The position numbers and the translations under genes were made by a program. The notes beneath the pieces are model-generated. The model saw only the letters and a program-made list of their open reading frames with translations. It had not been told where the DNA came from and made no database searches. A DNA stretch of 64,000 nucleotides from Byssothecium circinans (Eukaryota; Ascomycota; Dothideomycetes; Pleosporales; Massarinaceae): contig ML976981.1 in NCBI GenBank assembly GCA_010015675.1, positions 908,248 to 972,247 of the forward strand. Reading direction: 5' to 3'. Positions 44,850 to 55,912 of the stretch are shown here, in pieces. Within the stretch, counting starts at the first letter, position 1. Each line of letters opens with the position of its first letter.

Positions 44850-45773
44850 AAGATAGCGACCGAATACGATCTGTTCATCCTCAATGGGGTGGTCGTGACG
44901 GATACGGAGATCCGAGAGTACGATGTCGCTATCAAGGGAGAAAAGATTGCAAAAGTGGTAGCAAGAGGGAGCTTGAACGAGGTGAAGGCTTTGAAAACGA
45001 TTGATGCAGAGGGTGGATGGTAAGTCTTCAAGGCCTATGTCGAGCGAGAATTGACCGTTCCAGCCAGGAGGCGTGGACCGTCATGTTCATCTCCAAGAAC
45101 CTCTATTATTTGGGATGGACTCGCGAACGGTACTTTCACCGTACAGAATTTAGACCATTGCCCCCTTCAGTACAATAACAATGTAAATGGGAAGCAAAGC
45201 ATCATCAACGACAAATACACGACGGCCACTTCAAGTACATCCCAAGCGGCATCCCAGGCATTGGAACGCGCCTCTCACTCGCGCTAAGTGCCGACCGTCT
45301 CAATCTAAAAAAGGTTCGTAGAACTCACATCCGTGAACCCCGCCAAACTCTACAGGCTGTATCCACTAAAGGGCGCGCTGGTAGAAGGCGAGTCAGATGC
45401 AGATATAAACATCTGGTATCCTCCAGGAAAAATGCAACATTTCTCGCTCAAGAATGACATGCAGCACTATAATGTCGACTACACGCCCTTTGAGGGGAGA
45501 ATACTGAAGCAATGGCCACGGTACACGCTATTGAGGGGTAAAGTTGTATGGAATAAAGAGAATGGAGGCATTTTGGGTGAGAAGGGGTATGGAAAGTTCG
45601 TCAAGAGAGAAGTAAGTTCGTCGAAGATGGCTCCTTTAGGTTCTCATGAATGCTCTTTTATGTACATACACAGGTCAGTATTGAATCGCACCATTCTCTC
45701 TCCACAGTTCCTAGCCACAGTGCCTGAAAATGGACATGCTCTTGAAGAACACGACGCTAACTATTCCATTTAA
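44850..45773 (+). pseudogene. Dihydropyrimidinase / D-hydantoinase, internally deleted
   Basis: The intact enzyme (about 500 residues) opens the dihydropyrimidine or hydantoin ring with a binuclear metal site. Here the N-terminal strand Y-D-L-F-I-L-N-G-V-V-V is followed by P-G-G-V-D-R-H-V-H-L-Q-E-P. Within a few bases (near 45098-45105) the sequence jumps to I-I-W-D-G-L-A-N-G-T-F, D-H-C-P, F-K-Y-I-P-S-G-I-P-G and N-P-A-K-L-Y-R-L-Y-P. The C-terminal W-P-R-Y-T-L-L-R-G-K-V-V-W is present. Roughly 200-250 residues, including the catalytic lysine region, are gone. Frame slips also occur near 45064, before F-K-Y-I-P (about 45230), and at an A6 run near 45312. It cannot encode an active enzyme. Confidence 0.85.
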
Positions 45774-45949
45774 AGCGAACCATGCCTTTACAATAGAATT
45801 GATAAGTAAGCTACTTCACCAAGCTCGCTTCATGCGACAATGCTAATGAATTCTAATATATTTTCTCACGCAAACAAAATGAGCGAATGCCGATAATGCA
45901 AATAAATATAAGAGCGCAACACCACCAACAACCTCCGCACATCCACCTT

Positions 45950-46695
45950 CTAACCCTGATAAACAGCCGGACCAGGCGACACATACTTGAACCCCGAATC
46001 ATAAATCGCCTTAGTAAACAGCCCATCACTCAACTTATACGCCCCCGGAAAGCTAACCCCCGCCGGATTCGCAGTCCCACCCCCCGTAACCTTGACTTGC
46101 ATACAGCTAACATATGGCTGCGGGTTCCCAGCGCCGGCATGCAGTGCAATAGCCTCCGCACGCACGAGGTAGTCGCCGGAAGCAATGTTCTTGGGCACGG
46201 TGAAGGCGCGCTTCCCGCAGTTTGCGTTGAGGATCTCGGTGCCCCAGGACGCCGTCGTGCCCGTGTAGCCGTCCTCGGCGACCTTGAAGAAGGAGCCGGA
46301 TTTTGCGGTTTTGGCGTCGGCGACTTTGGCCATGTAGATGAGGACGGGGCCGTAGTGGTTGCCGCCGATGGCAGGCTGGCTGCAGGAGCGCTGGTTGGGT
46401 TGGGCGTGCATTTCGACGGTTAGGGCGGAACCGGCTGGAGAGGGGTTAGTTTTTATATGCGTTGGCTATACATGGAGCTGGAGAGCGTACCGGCTACTTC
46501 GCAGACTTCAGATGCAGCGGCTGGGCTGATACCGCAGAACATGTCGGCCGAAGTGAGCGAGGAGATGGGGTTGTTGTTCAACACCACACGCGTGCACTTG
46601 GTCTCATGATCAGTGCTGCCGACCCAGAGATCTTGCCATGTTGAGTGGGCGGACACAGCGGCCGTGGTAGCGAGGACGATAGCTGCGGTCTTCAT
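45950..46695 (-). CDS. AA9 lytic polysaccharide monooxygenase (formerly GH61)
   Basis: A secreted copper enzyme that cleaves cellulose or hemicellulose oxidatively. Exons on the minus strand are 46695-46491 and 46434-45950 (229 residues), joined across a 56-nt intron (GTACGC to CTCCAG). The signal peptide ends A-V-S-A, so the mature protein begins with His (H-S-T-W-Q-D-L-W), the copper-binding histidine brace. The second histidine is in G-N-H-Y-G-P-V-L-I-Y-M, and the axial tyrosine region reads P-Y-V-S-C-M-Q-V-K-V. The K-N-I-A-S-G-D-Y-L-V-R-A-E-A-I-A-L-H segment is the AA9 signature. There is no CBM1 or GPI tail. Intact, immediately beyond the decayed cluster. Confidence 0.92.
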
Positions 46696-47833
46696 CTTGG
46701 CCGTTGAACGTATCGAAAGAAGGTATGGATTGGAAGCGAAAGGCTATTCTGTTCTGCCGTCGGCGATACTATCACAACACATCCCAACTCACGCAGGAGC
46801 TCATCAGCTTTTATACCTTTTCTACTCTTTGCCATGGTTGTGTATAAATTAAACAGTATAAAGCACCCAGCGCATCTATCGGCCCGGCTAAGCCATGGAT
46901 GCTCATACCGCATCTCCCAAATTGGCCCTCCTACACCAAACACTCCACTCTATCTACCAAGAATATTTCCAGTCCACGGTGATGGTCGTCAGTCTGTTCG
47001 GCCGCGGTTGTTAATCTATCGCTTCATCTAATCGGGGCTGGGCGGCTATTATACAGTAGATTTACCGAACGTCGTGGCCAGTCGTATCCATGTTCGGCTC
47101 CTCGTAATCTGTCGGTAAATTGGGCGTGAATGCACCCCGGATTCTGGCTTTGCATGGAACGGGTACGGAGGGATAGGGGAGACGTCATGGGGCAGAGAGG
47201 GATGCAGTGCTGATTTGGGTAGATGGAATCGGTGGGGGGGAGTGGCACGTGCATGCATGAGATAAGTTTTATTAGTTCAACAGTTATTAAGAGGTTAACT
47301 TATTTTCTTGCTAAGCAAAGGTGGCCAGCCTTGACAGAGTGGCTGTCATGATGGTGCGTTCGGGGCGGAGTCTCCCATCTTGGCAAGAGAGCTTCTGCCG
47401 ACCTCCACATCGCTCACTTCTTTAACTACCTCACAACCCTTTGGCCGGAGCGGGTCGGCCTCCCTCCCTACATGCGGTGGCTATCGCTACTGTCATATCG
47501 TTCGTAGTACTGTTAAATATCACTTATAGTCACGCTTACACACCTCCTGCCCTTCCACTTTTGCACTGGCCTTATATTCTATGTTTAAAGCAGCATCCAT
47601 GTCGTATCTCCATTTTCTCCACCTGCCACTCATTTAACGGTTCAAACAACGACTGTGTCTGGATGATGAACCCCTTTGCGCAAAGAACCTGTGCATGTAG
47701 ACGTAATATCTTTTAACTATACTAGAAGTTCATAACAGCATAACTATCTTAAAGAGAGACTTCGCAATCCTGACATAGTTCTCGCTCATCCAGAACCTTG
47801 AGAGCTGTATTTGTCTTGCGCCTTACCACTGAC
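46696..47833. other. Intergenic, promoter of the AA9 gene
   Basis: About 1.1 kb with no supported gene. Short frames at 47024-47258 and 47441-47716 lack any signature. Confidence 0.5.
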
Positions 47834-48667
47834 TTAAACCGGACAGACAAAATTAGATGGAGGCGCAGTACAGGTAAATCCTTGCGGAGTAGCTGGGCCA
47901 CCGTCAACTGTTTCAACAGCACCAGCGCCAGGTTTGGTGCAGGTTGAGGTAGCGGTTACAGGAGGCTTGGTGGTTTGACAGATTGTCTTGCTTGTTTCGT
48001 AGACGACTTTCGTCACAGTGTATACGACCTTCAGTCAATGTTAGAAACAGCACAGTGCATGATAACTGGGTAGAAGAATACTAGTACGTACCTCGGTCGA
48101 ATAAGGCGCGTATGTCGTGACGACACTGCACTTGCACTCGGTGGTTACCGTAAAGGTCTTTGCACAATTCTGAGGGCGTCCTCCGGGAATGCATGGTCCA
48201 TTCCCCCAGCCGGTATCGCCGTCGCCGCCGGGTGTCCCGAAAGATGCATGGGCGGCAATATTTAAAGTCTTACCGCACACGCGCCATTCATCGATAACTG
48301 GTGTGGTGCAGGAAGCATCGACGCCGCCATTGGTGATAGTGCATTGCCCTTTGCCCAGGGTCAAAGGCCACTTGCTCTGCGCAGGATCTGTGATTGCACT
48401 CGACGATACGTAGGCGTGTAGATCTGTGTAGACCTTGCCGGCAGGGAGTGTTGGATATTTGATGGTTACTTCGGTATTCGAAATGGTAACACAGACTTGG
48501 CCGAGCTTGATGTTGGTGTTGCCATAAACAAAGTCCACACATGAATGACTGGCAAGGTCCCGGGTTTTGAGGCCATTGGAATATCCACCGAGAACGTCGA
48601 GAAACGGCGAGGCCTGGATGGTGGCGAAGACCGCGGCAGCCGACAGGAATGTTGGGAGTAGATGCAT
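47834..48667 (-). CDS. Secreted cysteine-containing protein, unrecognised
   Basis: Exons on the minus strand are 48667-48092 and 48028-47834 (256 residues; 63-nt intron GTACGT to TGAAG). A signal peptide occupies about residues 1-19 (H-L-L-P-T-F-L-S-A-A-A-V-F-A). The body has spaced single cysteines (H-S-C-V-D-F-V-Y-G, K-G-Q-C-T-I, D-A-S-C-T-T, W-R-V-C-G-K) suggesting disulfides. It ends with a Thr/Pro-rich piece (T-K-P-P-V-T-A-T-S-T-C-T-K-P) and a short cysteine-containing tail. No GPI signal, no known domain. Likely a wall-associated or effector-like secreted protein, but the role is unknown. Confidence 0.75.
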
Positions 48668-49559
48668 GGTTGCGTTAAGCAAGAAAGGGGAGCAATGAAA
48701 TCAGTCTTCAAGCCTTGAAGGATGCTCGGGCTTGAATAGTTTTGAAGTGAGCGAGGCACACCTTTATATGTTACTGGCAAACTTCCAGAAGCTGGAAGCT
48801 GAAGAGACAACGGCGACCAAATCCAATCCCATTGCGCCATGTCCAAAATTGTGGAGCGATTGTGGAGTGCCCATCAATAAGGCTGGCAGCTGAAGAGAGG
48901 CCGGTGCTAAAGAGAGGCCGACGAGCAAAGGGCACACGCAAAATCCAATATTGCGAAGCCATTGTGGATCATGAAGGCTGCCAGCTTAACCGAGAACGGC
49001 GACCAAATTTGTAACCATCTACGCTGTGTCCAACACTGTCAACTACTGTGGAGTGCCCATCATCACGGTCTAAAGCACTGAGCAAAGTCCCATCATCATC
49101 CTAACAGATATCCGCTTTCAATACAAATTTCCCCTTGCGAGTCGATGTTAGGGTCTCAAGTCATAGGGCTAATTCCCCGGAATGCTCTGATAAAGTCTTG
49201 TTTGCAAGCGCTCTAGAGGCGCGGCAGTGATGGCAATTGGTAGGGTGACATGCGCTACAGTTTGACTTCAGGTTAGAGCTCTATGTGTAGCCAGAACTAG
49301 GCGACGCCTTCTAGCGGCGCTAGGTAGTGGGAGGCGAACAAAAACAAATCTAGATTGTTCTGAGGACGGGTAGGCCAAGCACAGCTGAGACGGAAAAACA
49401 GGAAACCGCTTACGCGAAAACCTTATCGTGGTAAACAAGACAGCGAGCAAGAGTAGTACTTGCACTATAAACCTATCGGCACTATTCCAGGCGTCTTTAT
49501 CTCGAAAGTGGGTGGCTATTAACTCTAAGTAGTAAGAAATAAACAATACTAAGAGGATA
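48668..49559. other. Intergenic with diverged direct repeats
   Basis: Contains the promoter of the secreted-protein gene. A block at about 48788-48877 with GGCGACCAAAT and GTGGAGTGCCCATCA recurs at about 48976-49064 with many changes, and a partial third copy lies between them. The rest shows nothing. Confidence 0.55.
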
Positions 49560-50004
49560 AGGTACATGAAATAAGTACGCTCCGGCGCTTCCCCTGCATC
49601 TGCACCAAGGATAGCAAACCCGACATCATGGTCAGGCACGAGGCCGATATGCGACGTGTACAAACAAGCCCACGTTCCCTCGTACCTGGTATAGGAACGA
49701 CAGGCGAGCGCCCCGAGACAGTAAGACTGTATACCTCCCAGGGACGACTAATGATGTTGGCGCGGTGAGACGTGTGCGTTACGGGCTTGAGCCAGCGATT
49801 TGTAGTGGAGCGCGTGAGGAGGAAGGGAATTGTACTGGTGTTTTGGGTGGCGTGGGGAAGGCGGAGCGGGGAGAAGGGAGAGGTTTGCAGTAGTTGTGGG
49901 TAGGGCGTTTTGGTGATGGTTTCGAGGGCGTTGGAGAGGATTATGTAGCCGGCATGGAAGAGGACGTGGGTGCGAGATGGTGTGGAGATGGGGTGGCCCT
50001 TCAC
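49560..50004 (-). pseudogene. Beta-lactamase-related serine hydrolase remnant
   Basis: The minus-strand frame from 50004 reads H-A-G-Y-I-I-L-S-N-A-L-E-T-I-T-K-T-P-Y, then F-S-P-L-R-L-P-H-A-T, resembling the central part of fungal class-C-type beta-lactamase-like proteins. After a one- or two-base slip near 49680, it continues in another frame with L-Y-T-S-H-I-G-L-V-P-D-H-D-V-G-F-A-I-L, the usual C-terminal motif. The N-terminal third with the catalytic S-x-x-K is absent. I read it as a truncated, shifted relic. Confidence 0.5.
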
Positions 50005-50321
50005 CTTGCTATATGCCGATCGTTGGAGTAATCATAAACACAAGAATAGAAACTACGAGAAAGAACCCAAGTCCCACTAGCTTACAAAACCATGCAATTA
50101 TTTCGCTGCTCGCATCCCAGTCACCATCATCAAAGGCTGTCTGTTTAATTTTACGTTGTATTTATTTCGGTTGGTGAGATAGTACAAGTGGTATACTCGA
50201 CAATATTAGACAGTCATTAAAATAAGAAAACGGCGAATGCCAATATCACCTCCCTATCCAAACCCCATCCATGCGATGTCTTATTCAAAACAACATCTGC
50301 CTCACATGTATTATGTGGCAT
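50005..50321. other. Interval downstream of pma1
   Basis: AT-rich 3' flank of the H+-ATPase gene. Nothing recognised. Confidence 0.5.
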
Positions 50322-53300
50322 CTACTCGTCGTCTTCCTCCTCTGCCGCCCTAGCAGCAAGAGTGTAGCGCTCAACGCCGTGCTTGTCCCTTCCGTGCTCG
50401 AGAGCCAACTTGCTGAGCGCTGCAATCATGTTCTCGATGGCCGGGTCCTTGTTGCTGCGGTCCTTGCGGCCGAGATTGTTCAACCAGCTGATCTGCTCAA
50501 GCAGGTAGTACACAATCGCAATGACGATGGTGACACCGAAGCTATAACACCAGACAACGACTACGGTGACGACATCGACCCAGCCATCGCCGCGCTGGTT
50601 GAAGGTACCGTTGGGGTCAGTCTCGTACAGGGAGCCAGATAGCCATCCGAAGATACAGAAGAGCGTGGCGATGACGTCGACACCGAAGATGGCACCGATG
50701 AGCTGGAAGCTGGGGAATGTCTTGCCGCCGCGAGTGACGAAGATGAGCCAATTCTCGGTGAGAGCGACCTCGAGGAACAGAATTTCTTGAACATTGCCGA
50801 AGTTCTGAATGATACCGCCGTTGGGAAGGAACATGGTGCCACGAATAACCCAGGTACCGAGAGCCAGAAGTATACCGAGAATGACGGAGATGAACCAGAT
50901 CTTCGGCAGTTGCCATTCGACAGGTCGCGGTTCAGAGTAGGCGTTCTGTGGAGATGTTAGAGAGGTCTTCTGGATAGGCAGTAGATTACTCACGTCGTAG
51001 GCAACGGCGACAGTGGCAAGATCGGCGAAAAGGGCGATGAAGACAATGAGATCGGCGCGGATAGTCTCGTTGATAATGATCATCTACTCAGGTTAGCCTG
51101 GGACTTGCAGCTGGCATCAAAATGCATACCGAAGTGACGAGGTAGATCTCGAGATGCAGACAAAGAGCAATACGGTATTGGATATAAGACTTCATGCGCT
51201 GGAAGATCTGACGCGCAGTCTTGATAGCCAACACGATCGTGCTAAGACCCGGGGCGAGGAAAACAATATCGGCGGCGGCCTGAGCGGCTTCGGAGGAACC
51301 TTCGACGGCGATACCGCAATCGGCCTTCTTCAGAGAGGGAGCGTCGTTGACACCTGCAAGGATTAGTCGTTGTCAATCAATGTCAGGCTGAAACACGTAC
51401 CGTCACCAGTCATGGCAGTCAAGTGACCACGTTGTTGCAACATTTCAACGACCTGGTACTTGTGCTCGGGGAAGACTTCAGCGAAACCATCAGCGCGCTC
51501 GACCAAGTCGTGCTGCGTAGTACCGGAAAGACCGCCGTGGATGAGCTTTGTCGAATTGTAAACCTTTGTACCGAGCGCAAGCATCTTGCAGGTTTCCTTG
51601 GCGATGGCGATGGCGTCACCAGTCAACATCTTGACGGGAACACCGAGCTGCTGGGCCTCAATGATGGTCTGGGCGGTGTCCTCACGCGGGGGATCGAACA
51701 TGGACAGAAGACCGAGGAGGATCCATGGGCCATCGTTGACCTGGTACGCAACACCGAGAGAACGGAAACCACGGCGGGCGAAGTCGGCGGCCTTCTCACG
51801 GAACAGGCGGGCAGTCTCCACATCACAGTCCGAAAGAGTAAGGATAGCTTTGGGGGCGCCCTTGGCGCAGACGTACTTGTCACCTCCCATGTGGCAGACG
51901 GCAGTGATACGCTTGGAGACGGGGTCGAAGGGAGTGAACTTCTCGGTCCTCCATCCCTGAGCGAGAATCTCGCGGGCCTTGGGGTAGCGCCTGATGGTGA
52001 GGAGGGTGACCTTGTCGATGGGGTCAAGCGACTTGAGGTTGTGAGAAGAGGCGAGCGCGGCAACAGCCATCATCCAGTTGACATCCTGTCCCTCGGCAAC
52101 GTACGGCTCACGGATGCTGAGCTGATTGGCAGTCAAAGTACCCGTCTTGTCAGAGCAGAGAACGTCGACACCAGCGAGAGACTCGATAGCGGTGAGTTTC
52201 TGCACAATGGCCTTTTGCTGAGCAAGATAGGCAGCACCGACAGCCAGGGTGGTGGTAGTGACGACGGGAAGACCGACAGGCACACCGATGATGAGAAGAA
52301 TCAAAGCGTAGTGTAGCAGGGTAACGGAGTCTCCAAAGGGCTCACGGGCTACGGCGATGGGAATGTGACGGAAGAAGCCTCCAATCCAGGCGGCCAGGAT
52401 CCAGAACATGACCAAGACGAGAAGCGCGGTGCCGATGGAGTTCATGATGGCCTTGAAGTGACCCTGGTCCTTGGCTCCCTGGACGAGAGTTGCAGTGCGA
52501 CCAACGAAGGAGTGTTTAGCGCTGGTGAGGGCGATACCGTAGGCCTTGCCGCGCTTGCAGCCAGTGGTGTAGTACGCGACCTCGCCCATGTACTTATCGA
52601 CGGCGAGCGACTCACCGGTGATGGCGGACTGATCAGTAGCGATGAGAGAAACACCCTCGTGGACCGGGCCATCGGCATCTTCCTCGTCTTCCTTCTTCTC
52701 CGTGTCGGGATCTTCTGAGTCGTCGAACATGTCCTCCTCCTTAAGCTTGAGGTAGGTCTCGAAGTCCTCGGGAGTATCGTAGTTGCAGATGAGACGGACA
52801 TCGGCGGGAACAGTGGAGCCTTCTTCGACGACGACCTGACAGAATAAGCTTTGGGTGGGGGGAGATTGGCACGAAAGGGCTTACAATGTCACCGGGGACG
52901 ATTTCGCGGGCAAGAATCTGGACCTCACCACCATCACGGATGACGGTAGCCTTCATGGCGATGTCGCCCTTCAAGCTGGCTACAACGTCGGCAGCCTGCT
53001 TCTCCTGGTACCAACCGACGATGGCGTTGAGCAAAAGAATACCGCAAATGACACCAAAATCGATCCAGTCGCCGAGACCGGCAGCCAAGAGAGCAGCGAT
53101 TTCCATGACTGGGCAGGTTAGCTCGGTGAGCAACAACGTAGAGTGGGAAGGGCTCACCATAGAGGATGGGGCCCTGGAAGTAGCTGAGGAACTGCTTCAA
53201 CCAGTTCGTCTTTTCGGTGGTGATTTCGTTGAAGCCGAACCTCTTGCGGCGATTTTCGACTTCGGCGGTGGTGAGACCAGAGCGGAGGTCAGAGTTGAGC

Positions 53301-53631
53301 ATCTGCAGCAGGCATCAGCGGGCTATTCCTCGCATCCAGGGTCGGCAGAAGTTAAAAGACGAACCTCGTCAGGTACAGCACCTGGGTCGACGCCGCTCTG
53401 GGCTTTGGGGGAGGTGCCCGACCGCCAGAACTGCCACCACGACTTGCCCTTCCTGGCGTCCTCTGCGTCCTGCTTCGCGGCAGCATGGCTCTTGGGGTCG
53501 CGGTAGTGCAGGATGAACTTTTGCAGGGCACCGTACTCGTCCATGCCCTCAAAGGCCGTCAGAGACACTATCGACTTGGAGCGGGTTGCGACGGACGCAT
53601 TGCGCTCGATGTCGTCGCTTTGGCCGGCCAT
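50322..53631 (-). CDS. pma1: Plasma-membrane H+-ATPase (P3A type)
   Basis: The proton pump that energises nutrient uptake and sets cytosolic pH. Exons on the minus strand: 53631-53365, 53302-53158, 53108-52885, 52835-51401, 51353-51130, 51083-50994 and 50945-50322. Together they give 1002 residues with all six introns (46-62 nt) in phase. Features: actuator motif D-Q-S-A-I-T-G-E-S, phosphorylation site S-D-K-T-G-T-L-T (about D441), nucleotide-binding K-G-A-P-K-A, M-L-T-G-D-A, and hinge [12 protein letters not shown] split by an intron. Helix residues for proton transport lie in G-V-P-V-G-L-P-V-V and [13 protein letters not shown]. An acidic insert ([12 protein letters not shown]) precedes the actuator motif. 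It is intact; which paralogue it is in this genome cannot be told. Confidence 0.95.
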
Positions 53632-55012
53632 GGTGAAAGGATGCTGTGTCCGGCCGGCTTCACGGTCACGATGCGATGCCAATTGGCGTGCGAGAGATGG
53701 TTGGGAGGGGGTGGAAGCTCCTCGCAAGACGTCGACTCGACTGACTGACTGACTGGGAGGAAAAGGCAGACGGACGGACAAAGGAAGCGACGCGGGAGGG
53801 CCTTCTACGTTCTGCGCGAGCTCTGGGAGGGGTAGCTAGGCTTTATCACTCTGCTCATTGGACCCTGACGTCGACGGCTCACCATTCAGCATGCGAGGCG
53901 AGGCGAGCCAGACTATCTTGGTTCACGGTGGTTGGGTCACGGTGATAAATCTCTGCAGCATGCCTGAGCCAGGCTTCGCACACGCCTATCACGACGCATA
54001 CCGGCCGATCCGACCGAAGAGCCGCGGGATTTTTGGGGGGTTGAACGGGACAGGTTGGGATGGAGCTCGTCAAGCTCGAGGCGCGCTATCCCCGCTATAC
54101 CCGCTCGGGGCATGGTACCAGCTCAAGCTGTTGAGGAGGAAGGAGCGCGCAGCAGCTCGCGGCCATTGACCAATCGCGCGGCGTGTGAATCGGCGCGATG
54201 CTGCGAAGGCCGGCAGGAGCTCTTCACTAGCGCCTCCGCCGGGCATCTCGTATGGAATGCATCGGATAGTATTGGTAGACGCAACTGTTGATGACGTGGG
54301 TGGATCGCTGACTGGACACGACCCACGATGAGCGGGGCCGCTGTTTGTGTCAAAGCGTTACGATACCCCCGGCATTATTATAAGCTTCGAAATCTGGGAC
54401 ATTAAGCTTCGCGTCTTGGCCGCCAATGCATCAACCCGCCCTAGGAAGGACATACTGTACAGCGAAAGACTGGTTGAAGACGAAAGGTTGGTACGCCTAT
54501 GCGGCGGTTGTAGACTCGAGAACGGCTGCCAGCAGAATCAGCATGCTCTCACCACGTTGATCATTGATGCATAATTCCATCTCACTCGTGCTGATGCGCG
54601 ATTAAACCGTCGTCAGGAGCGCACCCGCCTGCTGCCGGCCGAAGGCAACATGAAGCTGTAGAGTCTGAATAAGCCTCCGCCTAACACAGGTGCAGTCAAT
54701 CGCAGTGTCAGTCTGCCGCCCGTCTGATTGATTCAAAACTATCACATTCGAGCGTTTCGCCTTGGTGACCTCGCACCCACGCGCGGGAGATTCCCCCCAC
54801 GTGACCGCCTCGACCTGCCTGACTCAGCATCGGCCGAACCTTCAATATTGCATGTGGATGGTCGACTCGCAAGCAACTCCTGATTCCATCAGCGCAAATC
54901 TACTCTCCCTGCCCTGTCCCCTGCTGTCTGTTGCCGGGAATAACACCCATAAACAAACAACCGCGTGTCCTGTACAAACAACCGTCTCCACAAGTAATTA
55001 TTCGCATCTCCG
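53632..55012. other. Upstream region of pma1
   Basis: About 1.4 kb between the divergent pma1 and F-box-like genes. The first 200 bases hold a TGAC/GACT-rich patch (53725-53755). No other motif stands out. Confidence 0.5.
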
Positions 55013-55912
55013 ATGCCCGCCAACCACGCGGTCCAGCCCGCGGTCATCGGCACTCGCGCTGCTTCGACTTCATTTTTGCCCACGACGCCATCGATAAACC
55101 TCCCGCCCGAGCTCTGGAGCCTCATTATAGAGGAAATTGACGACTTCTGCTTTGTCTGGTTTATCTTGCGACGCGTATCGCACAGTCTCCGAGTAATTAC
55201 TGAGAATCTCGTCGCGAGCCATCTCATCCGCACCTGTAGCATCCGATTTTCTGGCCCTAGTGTGAGCGATTTGATTAGAGCTGGTCTCTCGGAGAACGAC
55301 ACCGGCATAAGTTTCTGTTTCACACCATGCAATTTCTCACCGCCAGACACAAAGAGCCGCCTCAACTTCAAACTCCGCGACCAAGCCAGCGACTACAACG
55401 CCGGTCCGGAATTTCTCCTTCGCGTCGAGGGCAGACGATATACGTACACCTTCTACCGGCGCCGTCAGTGCTGCATCTGCCCAACCAAAATCGAGACCGT
55501 CCAAGAAGTCGCGCACTGTGACTGTCTAGAAAACCTCTTCTTCGACCTCAAGCTTTCCGACCTCCTGGATCGCATCTCTACAGACTCTCATTTTGTGCAC
55601 TTCAATGGCCGGTTGAAGAGAATGCGTCTTCCTGTGCGCATCCATATCAGAGACCGTCAAATATCTATGGACTGGCGACTATGGTGCACAAGATGGTTCC
55701 AAGATGAGCTGCATCTGCGGCGTGCGCAAAAGCCGTGGGTCCGTCATGTTAGCATGGACTTTGCATCTGGTATCGTTAAATTCTACTCTGATGGGTACCA
55801 TTGTTTTAGTTGGATTAGAGCTCTAGGGAAGCAGTATATGCTCGAGGAAGCTCGCAACGATGCCTGGCTCTTTTGGGCACATGAACAGACTGGACCCTGG
55901 ATACTTCTGTAG
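55013..55912 (+). CDS. F-box-like protein, otherwise unrecognised
   Basis: Single exon of 299 residues. An F-box-like helix set appears at about residues 28-75: L-P-P-E-L-W-S-L-I-I-E-E-I, then a hydrophobic stretch, then L-R-R-V-S-H-S-L-R-V-I-T-E. The remainder is a mixed alpha/beta region with W/F-rich stretches and cysteines (R-Q-C-C-I-C-P-T-K), but no repeat or known substrate-binding domain. Fungal genomes carry many such orphan F-box proteins, which would recruit unknown targets to an SCF ubiquitin ligase. Confidence 0.75.
   Translation: MPANHAVQPAVIGTRAASTSFLPTTPSINLPPELWSLIIEEIDDFCFVWFILRRVSHSLRVITENLVASHLIRTCSIRFSGPSVSDLIRAGLSENDTGISFCFTPCNFSPPDTKSRLNFKLRDQASDYNAGPEFLLRVEGRRYTYTFYRRRQCCICPTKIETVQEVAHCDCLENLFFDLKLSDLLDRISTDSHFVHFNGRLKRMRLPVRIHIRDRQISMDWRLWCTRWFQDELHLRRAQKPWVRHVSMDFASGIVKFYSDGYHCFSWIRALGKQYMLEEARNDAWLFWAHEQTGPWILL

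Noticed and set aside
51423..52316. 297-codon plus-strand ORF
   Set aside because: Exactly antisense to the conserved catalytic exon of pma1. It is a shadow of that gene's codon bias.
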